A DNA stretch of 64,000 bases from Microdochium bolleyi (GCA_001566295.1 KQ964248.1:992001-1056000), one strand, 5' to 3'; positions 45,534 to 58,700 are shown, counted from the first letter of the stretch. Notes: generated by a model from the letters alone, not told the origin. Program-made: numbers and translations.

Positions 45534-47571
45534 TTAAGCGGCCTCGGGTCGTGTTTCATTGATAGCGAGAATGTGCGCATATTCCCACTTGGTGTTGAAG
45601 TCGACACACTCCTGCACGATTTCTGTGTCGTCCCACCACCAACGCTCTGCTTTGACGAAACGTCCCCAAACTTCCTGCCACAGCATCCTTGCTGTCAAGC
45701 ACCTCAGTTCATCCTCAGCGGTGAAGTCATTGCCCCGGCCGGTGTGTTTGATGGCGTCGGAAACAGCATGCACGTGCACAGTGGCAATCGAACTGCCTTT
45801 GCCCCTAAGCCCGGCCTTTCTGAGCCACTCGGGAAACGTTCCACTTGGATAAGTTGTGCGAAACGACTGCTCAAGGTTGATGAGGACGTGTTCAATCAAC
45901 CACCTTCTCAATTTTGGCCCGGTCGTGGAGCTGGTGGGTTGTGGGTCAATCAGCGTAAGATGAAGCGCACCGCCAGGCACCAAGCGGCGCTTGATGTAAC
46001 GAAGAAACGGCGGAATCTCTTTTGACGGAAACAGAGACGGCAGTGAGAAACACGTAACTGCCGTGTAGAGCTGAGGAGGTAGGGACCTGGCGCTGGCAGA
46101 TGCAGAGATCGTGGGTACGAGGATAGGCTGGACGTTCGGAAAGAGTCTTGGCGAAAGCGGTTTTAGTGCGAGATGTGCAAAAGTCAGGCTCGGATGCATA
46201 GCAGCCAGGAAAGAAGCAGAGGCTAATACCACTGTTAGTTTCTGGTCCTCCCAGAGATATTGGGTCGATAGACTGACCTTGTGACTCATAGAGAGCGAGG
46301 ATCTTCGGCCCCTTGCCGGGCTGGCTGGGCATTTTTCTATCACGCTCCAGGTCAATGAACCCTCCATACTGGTGCAAAGCTGAGAACATCCAGCGCTTTT
46401 TCGTCATTTCGAATTCCTTGTAGACAACAGCCTCGGAAACATCTCCCATGTTAGCTTTGATGTTTGCTAGCATAAGCTCAGGTCCTGCTGCCTGCATCAT
46501 CCTGACCTCCCTCTGCAATGCATTGATATCAGGAGCCATGATATGGTCGTTCTCGGCACTTGTTGGGGTTCCGGGGAACTTGCCGACGCAAGAGGTTTCT
46601 CCGTGCTTGAGCTGCTGATAGTCCCAATTCTGTGGCGGTTTCCAAGCCTCAAAGCTCGTGACTTGCTCGCCTTGAACGGGATAATTCAGGCTGGGGGGAT
46701 TTTTGTCAACGGTTACATCCTCAGCTTGCGATCGAGATCGAATTGGCTCTTGGTCGAGGCTTCGAGGTCTTGCCGTCGGCGGAGCGCTGTACACGACGTT
46801 AGCACAGCGTCACTCAAGCGAATCCGAAGAGGTAGCCCACCTCGTGCCTGATCTCTCCGAAAATTTGGAAGACTCTCTCTTGTTCTCTGACACAGAGATG
46901 TTGATTTCTGTGAGCAGCTCGTCAATATCTGCATCCAAAGGACGAGGCGAAATGCTAATCTCTGTCTTCTTTGTCACGAACGAGTCGTGACCCAATGACT
47001 GGACCAAATGCTCCGCGGTCACAGATGACTTGGGGCGGTTGTCCTCAGTCGCGGCAGGCATGGTAGAGCCATCGAAGCATTTTACCGGCGGCGAGCTAGG
47101 TGGTGTGGTCTTCAGTTCGGACTCCACGAACGAGGTGTGAGGCGACACGGCGTGACTGCTAGACCAAAGACTGGACACTGCCTCAGACTGGTCAGGGGAC
47201 TGGAGCATGGCCTCGGAAGATGTGTCGTTTCGTTTCACAGTGACTTCAGATGTGTCGAGATGGGAGAGGATAGATGTGACGCCGTAGATCGAGCTATGTC
47301 TAGGCCCGTCTTGCTCGGGCGACCTGTCGCTTTGTAGGGCGCTCTGTCGCGATTTGGCTGGTGCAGCAGATCTGCGTCCTCGTATGGACGAGAAGAATCC
47401 CAGGCCATGACTGAGCCTCTCGCTGGACGAGGAAGAGCTGGTGGTGGAAAAGGATTGACGGCCATTGACTGACTGGCTCTGTCTGTCCTTTAGTTTGACT
47501 TCCGACTCTTTTCGGGCGGCCTTTTCGCTGCGAAGCTCGCGATTCGGGTCAGCCCAGCAGACATCAAACAT
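45534..47571 (-). CDS. Methyltransferase-like protein, 642 aa
   Basis: Three exons: 47571-46841, 46786-46278 and 46222-45534; introns of 55 nt each, phases 2 and 1, with GTGCTAAC and AACTAAC branch points. I chose the start MFDVCWADPNRELRSEKAAR; an upstream in-frame extension to 48018 is less protein-like. Residues 1-250 are Ser-rich and disordered. Residues ~280-642 look folded: NWDYQQLKHGE, a helix ending ELMLANIKANMGDVSEAV, WMFSALHQYGGFIDL, then PKILALYESQ, the PPQLYTAVTCFSLPSLFP strand and LVPGGALHLTLIDPQP, which resembles the late motifs of Rossmann methyltransferases (a '..LVPGG.L.L..ID..' segment). I see no clear Gly-rich SAM motif I. The family is familiar from other filamentous fungi as an uncharacterised SAM-methyltransferase-like group. 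The substrate is unknown. Confidence 0.78.
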
Positions 47572-50500
47572 GTTGATAGTGCTTGGGGGGCAGCGCTGTG
47601 GTGGAGGTGTTGACTGCTCCAAAGATGAGGACTCGCCGTAGCCAGGGTCTGTAGTACTCAAGCTGCATGAGCAGCGAAGCCCACAAATGGGTCTAACTTG
47701 TTGGTAGAACGGATGTCCCAGGGCAGGCTGTTCGCCAGTGGGGGTTTGAAGGCTCTTCTGGAGAAGAGTCGCTGAGACGACCGCAATGATCCTGCGCGGT
47801 GCAGGGGCACAATTGCAGGCAGAGGACTTGTCCTGTTGCCACTCGAGAAAAGAGAGGACTGGGTGTGGGCGATGAGACTCCCGTGGTCTCAGATGTGGGC
47901 GAGCCGGAGGCCAGGTGAGGAGGAAGCATGCGGTGGTGCCAAGTGAAAGCAGGATGACTACGAACTCGAAGCTGGTCAAGTCTGCAGGGCTCGAGGCCGC
48001 GGAGTTTTGATGTCGCAAAGGTCGGATCTGATTTTATCGTGAGACAGGCGTGATACGCGTTCTTGCCACTTTCGGATTTGAGGCAACAGCCCAGGAAGGA
48101 GCGATAAGAGGGCGCTTGGGTATGAGGGAGGGCTGCTGCGATCGCTGATAGATCTTGGAACTCCGGCCAGTCGACGGCTCTCATTCAGCTATCTCCCAGT
48201 CAGTCTGTACTCATTCAGACTTTTCGCATCGAGTCGAGTATAGCCGTATTCCCTTGCATTCGACTAATTATTTAGGCTATCACAAAGCGAGTACGGTCAA
48301 AACTTTCTCAAAGTCGTCTACAGTCAACATGCAATTGCAAGTAAGCCTGTCATAGGATTTTGAACCCGTTTTGCAGCGATGTACTATCCCATGTCGCCCT
48401 TATTGTGGTATATCAGCGGCACAGGCCTCAAGCCTCGACGCAATCCGATACGTAGGTCACGCAGCATTACACCCCAAATGTTCTTAGGAGACTCGACACA
48501 CGATACACTACACGGTGTCACTCCCTGCCGGTGCCGCCGTGTAGAGCCTTATGTCAAACTCTCGAACTTATGACTGATCTGCTACTAACAGCCTTGCTCT
48601 GGAGGACATCATGCGCATGCCGTAGGTGCTGAGGAACTCTGAGAGCATATTTCTTGACTGGCCCTTGTTCATTAAGGCCCATTTCAACAGCAGGACGGGG
48701 CCATCCGATCTATTGCACGAGTAATTTCTTTTTGAGTCATGGAACCTTTGAGCAGAAATGACGGCAATCCACGTGGGCCGATGGGGGCTAGCATGGAAAC
48801 AGTAATCGAAGACCGAACGACGTATGACAGCAGTCCTGCTTTTGGAAACTCCCGTCTTCGCGCGACCACACAGCCAAGATCCCGCCGGGGATGGAGCCGG
48901 TTACACCAGATATGACAACCCTGCGTTTCACTCCACAAGGGGCGGGTGCTGTGCTTCGTGTGTTTGCCGATGGAGTCTGTCGTGCCGTGTGTCGCTGCTA
49001 GAAATGCCGAAGCGAGATTTGTGCATCACGCAGTCGTACCTTAGCAGCGATCAGTCAGGATGGCATATAGAGCAAAGCACTAACACCATCTCCTCTCGAG
49101 GTTGCAACCCTTTCAGCTGAGAAGCCGATTGACAGGTTTCCAATGAAACTGAAACATGCAGACATCGTGCATGGTACTGAACCGGCTAAAGCTTCCAACG
49201 ACCGAATCGCAACTGGATATGTCCTGTGTGACGACAGCCACACAAGTCGAGTCTCCTCACGACAGCCACTCTCGAGTGATCGAGCCTACGCATCAGACCT
49301 CACAGGCAGGCAGCTGATCTTCTCATGTATGCTAATTGCCTAGCATCTGGACCCAAGACGCCATCACGCATAGAAGTGACGAGGACACTTTGAATACTCA
49401 ATAGTTCCCGTAGTCAGATTGAGGAAACAGCCCAGAGCCATTCTCGAACCTGAGGCCGCGTCTCCGAGATGCCCACCTCAACCTCTGACCAGTACCCGAC
49501 ATCCGCGCACATGTTGTCCGAGACAACGCGACAAGCCTTGCTGAAGAAGCTGAAATGTCTCAGACCCGGGCCGGGAATGCCTACGTCGTCCGACGTTCAT
49601 GACGGAAAGGCCGTGCTGTTTCGCCGATCTGCCAATCACAAGCCTGCACAACCCAAGCGCGTGTTCATCTGTCCGGGAAAGCTGCATCGTTTGCTCTGGC
49701 TGCGCCTCCAGATTTGCGGCTTAACGCTCGGCTGTGGCACAAGTTCAAGATTCTCAAATATGAGGCACTCCCCGTCCAAAAGGAAATATGTCTGGACTGG
49801 ACTGTGGCATGCTCCAGCGACCACGGATGCTGGAAGGAGTCTAGATTCTGACAGGACGGTGACCGTATGAGGTCAAAGATCGTGATATGGCCTCCTTAAC
49901 GATGTTGTGACATGTATATAGAACAACTCTAGGCGGCATGCGAGTGGGAAATTTGACATAAGGCCGGGAACTCGCATCATGAATCGCGTGCTCGCAGTAC
50001 GGCATCTTCGAGAGCCCATCCCTGCAAACGCTAAGGTGTTTGACTGTGTCATCTGAGTCGCTGCGTTGTCCAGGATGCTTTGAGAATAAGAAGCTGCAAC
50101 GAAAAGACCAAACTTCTGGGGCTTGGGCCGCAGGCCGAACACGATCAGAAATCTGTCACAACCGGCTCACAAGGCGAGACTACACCCACCCAAAGCCAGA
50201 TACCAGGCTTCTCAAGGCACTCTGTTTCAGATCCCTATTACACTTTCTTGTCATCCGCGAGAGTCTCGGTCTGTTCCTTGGCAGGACTCCCGGTTGGCTT
50301 CTGACGGGAGCGGGTCGCTTATTGCATCAGACGCTGCCACAGCCCTAAGACGCCTCAGTCCTTATACCTCGAAAGCCATCAAGCCGCGTCTTCGAAGGTC
50401 GGACAGAAACGACTTGCCCGACTTGCGATTTCCACCCAGATCAAGCAACCCCTCCAGCGTTCTTCTGCGTTGCCTGAGACTTGGCTTCGAGTAGAGAGCC

Positions 50501-51126
50501 AACGAATCGCAACCGAGAAATCGTTGATGTCCTGGACAGCGATCTGTCGGCGAGGCAAGCGAGGCACTTGTACCTGCCAACTCCCAGGCGGGCGAGCGAG
50601 CTTCTTTGCTGACATAGGTGTGCTCTGGCTGCGTGCTCGTGTGTTTGTTGTGCCCGCCGCGAGCCGAGTCGCACTTTCCGGGCCGCAAACGACCGCAAGG
50701 CCCAGGCTCAGACAAACGGCCAGACCAGAGCTTCTGAGTGGGCAGAGACGCAGGTCCTGCAGTCCTCCAACCTTCAGAAAGACGAAAGCTCCAGCACAGC
50801 TTCACTGGCCTTTCTGCAGTGACAACACAGGTCGGCTGATCCTCTCCGAGATAACTACAATCATCCTGTCGTTGGGAAGCAACACTGACGCATTCTCCGA
50901 AAGGAACCAGTGCCTGCGAGCACCAGTTGGACTCTCGCAGTTCCTCGCCACTCCGACGATTATCACGAAGGGCTTGCACGAGCATAAAAGGACCGAAACC
51001 TCTGCTTCAGACGTCTTCCTTCTGCACAAACACATCTCCACTTGCCACTCCGGCACAACTCCACGCATCCTCCAACTTGAACATCCCAGACGCCGAGCAT
51101 CGACCCCCGTCCATGAGACGAGCGAG
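47572..51126. other. Divergent intergenic region, 3.6 kb
   Basis: Upstream regions of the methyltransferase-like gene (leftward) and the purine permease (rightward). Open frames up to ~207 codons exist (50362-50985 -) but carry no domain and overlap open frames on the other strand. An 8-bp stem inverted repeat (CTACACGG...CCGTGTAG) spans 48508-48544. No gene is called. Confidence 0.45.
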
Positions 51127-53422
51127 ATGACGCTCTCAGAAAAAGCCCGGAACGGGCTCCAAAAGCTGTCCGGAGTAGGCGACTGCATAGACCAGTCCAC
51201 CTTCGGTCGTATCTTTCGCTTGGACGGGTCGGGTCATGTAAGAAGCACATTGGTCCCAGGCCCCTCGGCCTTCGTGGCAGAAGACTGGAGCTATCCCATG
51301 GCGGAACATGGCACCTTCATGCTAACTTCGTGACAGCCCAAGACGATACAAGGTGCCCACTTCTTCAGAGAATTTCGAGCAGGATTGACCACGTTCGCGA
51401 CCATGGCCTACATCATCGCGGTTAATGCAAGTAACTCGTATCCCTTTAATCCTCGAGGCAGCCAATCCTGACACAGCGCTTCAACAGTCCACTGTACTAT
51501 CAGAATCAGGTGGAACTTGCAAATGCCCACCCGATGGCGCCAAGGGCTGTGTGGGCAATGCGGAATACGAGGCGTGTCTTCTCAGTACGTCATTTCCACC
51601 CGTGGCCCCTTCCTCCGATATCAAATCCCTTTGACATGTCTTTCATCAGCTCTGAAGCACGACCTCATCACTGCGACATGCGCGATTGCCGGATTCTCGA
51701 GCATACTGTTTGGCTTCCTTACAAACCTCCCGGTCGCCTTGGGGTAAGTACTCAATCACGCACATGTAGGACGAAATGGGACTGACAAAACCAAGACCAG
51801 GGATGGGCCTCAATGCTTATTTCACCTATCAAGTCGTTGGCTGGCACGGGACTGGTCCGATCCCATATCGCGTAGCACTAACTGCCATATTTGCGGAAGG
51901 CTTCATATTCATGTTCTTGGCCCTGACCGGCATGCGGCAATGGCTCGTTCGCGCGATTCCCTCGACCATAAAGACAGCTTGTGGCGTGGGAATCGGCCTC
52001 TTTCTCACAGAAATCGGACTTTCGTACTCAGCTGGTCTCGGGGTCATCACCGGAGGTTTCGCTACACCTTTGACGATCGGAGGTTGCCCGGCCGAATATC
52101 TCGACTCGAGAGGCGAGTGTTCCAGCCACATCATGACAAATCCATCGGTATGTTCCTCGCTGCCCATAAGGTGCTCCTGATCTGATGATTGCCAATCTTA
52201 GATGTGGATCGGAATCACTCTCGGAGGATTGCTTATTGCTTTCCTCATGGCTTTCAAAGTCAAGAGCGCGATTGTAATTGGCATCAGCCTGGTCACCGTG
52301 GTGTCGTGGCCGTAAGTACTTACAGTCCAATCCGGAGTGAACATGTCTCGTGGCTGACGCTTCCAAGTCGCGATACCTCGTTCACGTACTTTCCCTACAC
52401 CGAAGCTGGCGAGGCCCGCTACACATTCTTCAGCAGGGTGGTCGCTTTCCAGCCCATGGATATGACCCTGGCACAACAGGAATGGAGTCTCAGTGGATCG
52501 AGCGCAGCGCAGTTCGCACTTGCCCTGTTGACGTTTCTATACGTTGATGTCATCGACTGCACAGCCACTCTGTACTCGATGGCCAAATTCTGCGGCGTCG
52601 TTGACGAGTATGGTGACTTTCCTCGCTCGACTGTAGCATACTGCACTGATGCGCTCTGTATCTCGGTCGGCTCTCTTTTCGGATGCTCTCCAGTGACAGC
52701 TTTTGTGGAGAGCGGCGCAGGGATCGCCGAGGGAGGGAGGACTGGCCTCACTGCAATCTTCACGGGGCTATGTTTCCTTGTGTCTCTGTTCTTCGCACCA
52801 ATCCTGTCTTCCGTTCCGCCATGGGCGACTGGGGCGACACTTGTACTCGTAAGTCGCGACGGCCTCGGTCCTGACGTACCAATGCTGACTTCACGTGTGC
52901 CGTGCTGTAGGTCGGCTGCCTGATGATACGCCAAGTGACTAATATTAACTGGCAATACATCGGCGATGCAGTGCCATCGTTCGTGACGCTTGCGTTTATG
53001 CCTTTCAGCTACAGTGTGGCATACGGGCTCATCGCGTAAGTACAAGCCCTCTCGCACCTGAGCTAACGACTTCTCACTGATTCAAGAACAGTGGAATGAT
53101 GGTCTACGTAGCCCTGAATACCATGATCTGGCTGGTGGTTCACCTCTCTGGGGAACGGATAACCCCAGTCAACTGGGAGAACCAAGAAGTGTACACCTGG
53201 GGTATGCGACCTGGAGACATTCCAGGCTGGTTCCTCGCAGTTCGTCGCAGGCTCACACACCGGAGCAGTCTAGTGGATGATCGAAAGGACGTAATTGAGC
53301 TTGCTGACACGGACAGCACGACCAACAACGGCTCTGCAAAGTATGTGACTTGCGAAAGTAGGGCATCGGATCGAATCCCACAATCACCCAAGTGCGTGCC
53401 AACAGCATCGCCTCGACGGTAG
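51127..53422 (+). CDS. azgA: AzgA-type purine (adenine/guanine/hypoxanthine) permease
   Basis: Plasma-membrane proton symporter of the AzgA-like nucleobase family, importing adenine, guanine and hypoxanthine. Nine exons: 51127-51237, 51337-51430, 51477-51584, 51650-51743, 51796-52147, 52202-52311, 52368-52848, 52911-53035 and 53092-53422; total 1806 nt, 601 aa. Family signatures: FFREFRAGLTTFATMAYIIA, a GGTCKCPP segment, the LGPGMGLNAYFTYQVVG motif completed by splicing, TLGGLLIAFLMAFKVKSAIV, FLYVDVIDCTATLYSMAKFC and the substrate-binding SPVTAFVESGAGIAEGGRTG. About 12-14 membrane segments follow the usual order. Two points are uncertain: intron 2 is only 46 nt with a CTGAC branch close to the acceptor, and a GTATGT at 53341 could be a last donor that would change the C-terminus. 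The remaining joins are unambiguous. Confidence 0.92.
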
Positions 53423-54211
53423 GGGCCGGGTACATTGATGCCTTCGTGAGACAAGAACATGCTTGGGGACCAAGGTATCGGACGACGGCTCGAGGTAGAG
53501 CCGTCCAGTTGGGATTTCTCAGGCCGTCACAAAGGCTTTGCAGAGCGCAAACAATGTATGGAAAATGTACACAGGTAACGAGATTGTCGGGTTGACTGGA
53601 GCCCTCGGTGGGCGCACCTGGGTAGGCTAGTTGTGGCCTGGGATTGGAGCAAGCTGCAAGCTGCAATAGAAATGCAATGTGTTTGTACATGATGTGAGCT
53701 GGTTACATCTGTAAACATTGGGATAGATTGTGACGCAGGACAAAGAAGAGTGCGGAGGCGTGGTTCATGATTCGCGGTCCCCTACAGTCAGTCCCTGGAC
53801 CTTCGGCCAGAGTGGTTGCCCCATCAGGAAAGGTCGTTCCTGGCCCGGAGCGCCTTATCTTATCGCAGCCCGCAGCGGAGCTTGACGCCATAGCTCGGCG
53901 ACGACGCATCCCGCTGCCTCCTCCATACAGCTCTGAAGCTTTCCTCGAACGTCAGACTTAGACCACACGAGCTCGCTACTGCATACCAAGGGAGGTCCTC
54001 ACTCTCAATCCTTGGATTCCACGAAGGGCAACAAGGCAGACATAAGTCCGGACTACTCAACAAGCACAGCCCTTGTGTTTTGTGACCGAAATCGGCATCC
54101 AGCAACACCCCCCGCTCACCTAAGCCTTGCCGACCGGAATATCACGATTGTTCACAACACCAAGCAAACTTGACAACTTGTACCGGCGTGAGCGCCGCAC
54201 AAGCCAAAGCT
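53423..54211. other. Intergenic region
   Basis: 3' flank of the permease and leader of the UCH gene. No gene is seen. Confidence 0.5.
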
Positions 54212-55364
54212 ATGAGTGGAGGCTGGAATACTAGTAGGTCACTTCCACAGCAGCGTGCCAGGGTCTTGATTGGGGGCACATTGCCGACTTACAACTAACA
54301 CGGGACCATCACAGTCGAGTCAGATGCTGTATGCTATTGTCCCTGCAAGCTGGGCGCAGACCGCCACCCTCTCCTGATTCGCAAGCATTCTGGCTGACAA
54401 GTATCCTCTCACCATGATATAGGGCGTCTTCACATATCTACTCGACAACCTCGGCGTGAAAGATGTGCAATTCGAGGAGCTCCTGACGCTCGAGCCCGAA
54501 GCGCTCGAGCAGCTGCACCCGGTCTACGGCGTCATATTCCTCTTTAAATACCCGACGAACGAGCCCTACACCTCCACAGACAAGCCTCTCGATGGCACCT
54601 TCGACCACGACGCCGCGCAGGATCTCTTCTTCGCGGCGCAGACGATCCAGAACGCGTGCGGCACGCAGGCGCTGCTGTCGGTGCTCCTCAACAAGGACCG
54701 CGACGGCGAGGTCGACATTGGCGCACAGCTGCGCGACTTCAAAGAGTTCACCATGGTCCTGCCGCCCGAGTTCCGCGGCGAGGCGCTCAGCAACTCGGAG
54801 CTGATCCGGGACGTGCACAACAGCTTCGCCAAGTCGAGCCCGTTCGTCGACGAGACACAGCGCAACACCTCCGGCGAGACGGAGGACGCGTTCCACTTCA
54901 TCGCGTACACGCACGTCAACGGCACGCTGTACGAGCTCGACGGCCTGCAGCCCGCGCCCATCTCGCACGGCGCCCTGCCCGGCAGCGACCCGGCCGAGGC
55001 GTTCCCGCGCAAGGTGATGGAGGTGCTGCAGCGGCGCATCGCGCGCTACGACCTCAGCGAGATCCGGTTCAACCTCATGGCCATGGTGCGCGACCTGCGG
55101 CTGCGCGCGCAGGAGTTTGGCGACGCCGAGATGCTCGCGCGCGAGGAGGCCAAGCGGCGCGACTGGCAGTTCGAAAACGCCCTGCGGCGGCACAACTTTG
55201 TCGGCTTCGCGGCCCAGGTGCTCAAGGGTGTCGTCGGAATGAAGCTGAAGGAAGGAAACGGGGCGTACGAGAAGTGGATCGAGGAGGGCAAGACGCGGAC
55301 GAGAACGAGGCTCGAGCAGCGGCGGAAAGGAGGGGGAGGGGACGACGTTGACATGGCCGGCTGA
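54212..55364 (+). CDS. Ubiquitin C-terminal hydrolase, UCH37/UCHL5 type
   Basis: Cysteine protease of peptidase family C12 that cleaves ubiquitin from the distal end of chains; UCH37-type enzymes act on the proteasome and in chromatin-remodelling complexes. Exons: 54212-54233 (22 nt), a 14-nt microexon 54315-54328, and 54423-55364; total 978 nt, 325 aa, the usual length. Splicing gives the family start GGWNTIESDAGVFTYLLDNL. The catalytic set is intact: oxyanion Gln ~85, Cys ~91 (QNACGTQALLSVLLN), His ~170 (FHFIAYTHVNG) and Asp ~185 (YELDGLQ). The UCH37-like C-terminal domain is present (FENALRRHNFVGFAAQVLK), ending in a basic Arg/Lys/Gly tail, the region that binds the proteasome partner in relatives. 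It is convergent with the Vps3-like gene, whose stop is 342 bp away. Confidence 0.95.
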
Positions 55365-55706
55365 TAGTGACGAAGGATTCTAGTTAATGATTGCAGAGGC
55401 AAGCGCGCTATAAGAACAAGCCCGTGCGGTACAAACATACATCGCAATTGCTAAGACTATACAGCCGCAGCAGCCACTTACATTAATGTCAGAGGAATTG
55501 ACCAATGCCGTACTCGGAGACTGTGTATCAGAACCTCAGCAGACAATCATGTTGCTTAAATGTATCAGCAACTTCAAGATAGATACGTCCTTTCTCTCGC
55601 GATTTACACAATGCTGCTCGCTTTAATCCCTTCATCACATCTAAGAACCAAATTACCACCCTTAGCCTTACCGTGCCTGTCCTCTTGCACGCACCTCGGT
55701 CTATCA
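55365..55706. other. Gap between convergent genes
   Basis: 342 bp of A/T-richer DNA between two stop codons; presumably both 3' UTRs. Confidence 0.6.
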
Positions 55707-58700
55707 TCACGCGGTCTCAACCGTAGCGCCCTTCTCATCAATCTTGACAACAAGGTCGTGCTGCACCCTCAGGTTTTGCGCCGAGCTCAGGCTCCGCGCG
55801 ACCGTGGTCTCGTGCTTGGCCACCACGAGCCTCCTCAGCGCCTTCACGAGGAAGCCGGACACGATGTCCACGCTCCACGAGTCCGGGATTAGCGCGAGCA
55901 CGTCCGCGACGTCGAAGAGGGCGCCGAACTTGTCGAGCAGCAGGCCCGTCTGCTCGACGCGGTCGCCCACGTCCTCGAGCGCGAGGAACTCGCTGAGCAG
56001 GCACTGGAAGAGGTGCTCCTGCTGGTCCGACGTCGGCGGGGCGCTGTCGCGTCGGCGCGGAGCTTTCTTGTCCTTCTCGACCAGGGGGGAGAGCGGAGGC
56101 TCATCACCAGAGGTGGCGATGTTGTTGTAGTGGAGCGGGGCCTGGTAGATGCTGTAGATGCTGGCACCGCCGCGTAAGCAGTATGACATAGCGGTGTCGT
56201 AGTCGCCGAGCTTGTGCACCAGCAGGCGCAGCGCATCCTCGTGCCGGCGCTCGCGGCCATTGAGGATGATGGTCTCGGGCACGAGCAGGTCTTCCCCGCC
56301 GCTGACGGCGTCGTTGCGTAGCGCGAATAGCCTATCGTGAATCTTTGCCGAGTCATAGCTGTGCGGCCCGCCGAGCAGCTGGAGCAGGCGCAGGCGGCTC
56401 TGCCACGCCTCATCGTCCGGCGGGGCGTTGTCTGTGAGGAATTGGCGGTATGTGGGCTTGGGTGGTTGCAGGGCTCGGTAGGAGGTGTAGGTGGACAGGA
56501 CGGCGTCTCGGGCCTCTGGTGATGTTTCAAGACTGCCAATGACAATGTCGATGTAGTACTGGATGAGCTCGTTGACGTAGATGGTGTGGCCTTTTCCAAA
56601 GACCAAAAACTCGAGGTAATACTTCACCGCTGCAGGGGCTTCTGCCCTCAAGAGCTTGACAACCTCGGTGGGCTCGAACTTCCTCGTGCGGCCTTGATCC
56701 TCGGCAAACACCTGGACTCCAAGTTTAGGATTGCGATTCGCGAGCCAGATGCCATATTGCTGCACGAGAGCCTGGTTGCTAATGCGCTGGAGATATTCAC
56801 GGACTCTCTGCTCGCCTTCCACAAGTTCCCCTCCGTCGTCTGGCTCGCCCTCGATTATGCGCTGCCAGGTTTCCAGCACTTCACCGGCCATCCTGCGGCT
56901 CTGGTATAGCCTACTGAGTACAAAGAGGCGTTGGTGAGACTCGATCAGCGTCTCAGCTCGATCGAAACAGTCCACGCCGCTGTCGACCAGTTCATATAGC
57001 TCAGCACGGAACGCGTGTTCCTGATTGGGGACGGAGCTTTTGTCGAGCTCGAGAAGGACTGCCAGTAGAGCCGCGTCTACTGTGCGGAAAACTTCACTCT
57101 CATCAGGAATACTGCCAAAGCCCTTCTTTCGTCGCCAGGCCGTGAGGTAGCGGCGCAGGAAATGCAGGATTGTGTTTGACAGCCCATCGAGGCTGGACTT
57201 TGTGCTCGACTTATCGAAGTCACTCTGCTTTATAAGTTCATCCGCGGTCGTTTTGACACCGCCATAGATCCAGATGCCTCGCCTTGTCTCGATCACCTCA
57301 TTCCGCACACCTGGGATGAGGGAAAGAATGACGCGCGGGTCAAGTAGACCTTCGACAAGGACTTCTTCCATAAGCCGAAGTTCGGAGTCTAGGAAAGGAC
57401 TGTCTTTTGCTTCGAGGAAGCTCCGAAGAAGCAAAATACCAGCTCGCTGCCGCACATAGCTGAAGGTCAGGAACTCCAGTTCTGACCGAGCATCGCGGTC
57501 GCGTATCGAAGCAAGGAGCCTGAAGATCTCCTTCCTTTCTTCAGACGCTTCACCAGACCCAGCCGTGGCAGCAGCAAGCTCTGCGTCAAGTTGCAGGATC
57601 AGTGGGTTTCTGATGGCCCACCAGATATTCGCGCCAGACCAGACAGCAACGCGAGTTGTAGTGTTGGCAAGCCTTCTCGCAAAGTCCACCTCCTCAGCAT
57701 TGCGAGTCGTTTCCCACCCTTCTGACAATGAATCGTCGTCTTGGGAGTCATTGTCCCGTTCAAACAGTTCTTTCTCTCTAGACACCATCTCCATCGAGGC
57801 TGCTGTTCGAGAATCGAGGCTCTTCATGGAATCGGCGGCCTGGTCTACACCATTATATGAGAACGGTTTGAAGCGCTGTCGGCAGAGATTGTCGATGATC
57901 TCTTGTATGAAAGTCTCATTGAGACTTAGGAGTGAGCGCATGCCGAGGTTTTGCGGCGAGCTGCCCGCGATCGGAGGCTCAAGCCAATGCTTCGTAGGCA
58001 GTCCATCACTCGGGTCCACATCGAAACGCTGGATCTCAAGGCCGTAATGCAACCCATCAGGGAAATCCCTGCCCATCGACGCCAGCACGTAGCCCTCTGA
58101 ATCAGCACCAATCGACATGCGTGAAGCAGACTGGTCCATATTCCCACCGTCAACCAAGATTTCCTTTGGGTATCTGTCAAACTCGATGGTTGGTCTCGTG
58201 GGATCTCCATCGAGGTTCACAAACATGCCGATTCCAGGTTCTAATGGCCCGGTACCGGTCACAAGGAGAAACTCATCTGGTGTGGGCGACACGATGTGTG
58301 GTTTGAGGAACACCGGCCCGGACTTTGGAGGTACAGGTGGCGGGACGTCGGCCGGAGCCGGGGTCACAGAGACGATCGGGGCAGTCTCAGAATTCGAAAC
58401 ATCCTCTGGGGGTCTTGGACTAGTTGCAGGCTCAGGCGGAGACGGCTGTTGGAATACTGGCTCTTCCTCGCTCGTGCGCGGTTCTTGACGCCGATTCACA
58501 CCGCTGATGAGGTTCCCGAGACTGGTGCCCCGACGATGTGATGGAGCATCAGGGCTTGTGGTCTGCGAGCGTGGCTGCGCTGAAGAATTACTACGCAACA
58601 GTCCACCGCCTGCGCTCGCAGATATATCCTGAGCTTGGCCAAGGACGTCTCCCGGTTGCCCGTCATCGAGTGATGATATAGACATGAGCGGGATTTTCAG

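Noticed and set aside
50362..50985. 207-codon minus-strand frame upstream of the permease
   Set aside because: No recognisable domain, and it overlaps an equally long frame on the other strand in the permease leader region.
53367..53380. tRNA B-box-like GGATCGAATCC
   Set aside because: It lies in the last permease exon, with no A box upstream and no acceptor-stem pairing.
54438..55193. 251-codon minus-strand frame antisense to the UCH gene
   Set aside because: The sense strand encodes an intact catalytic triad; the antisense protein is Ala/Leu/Arg/Val-rich with no domain.
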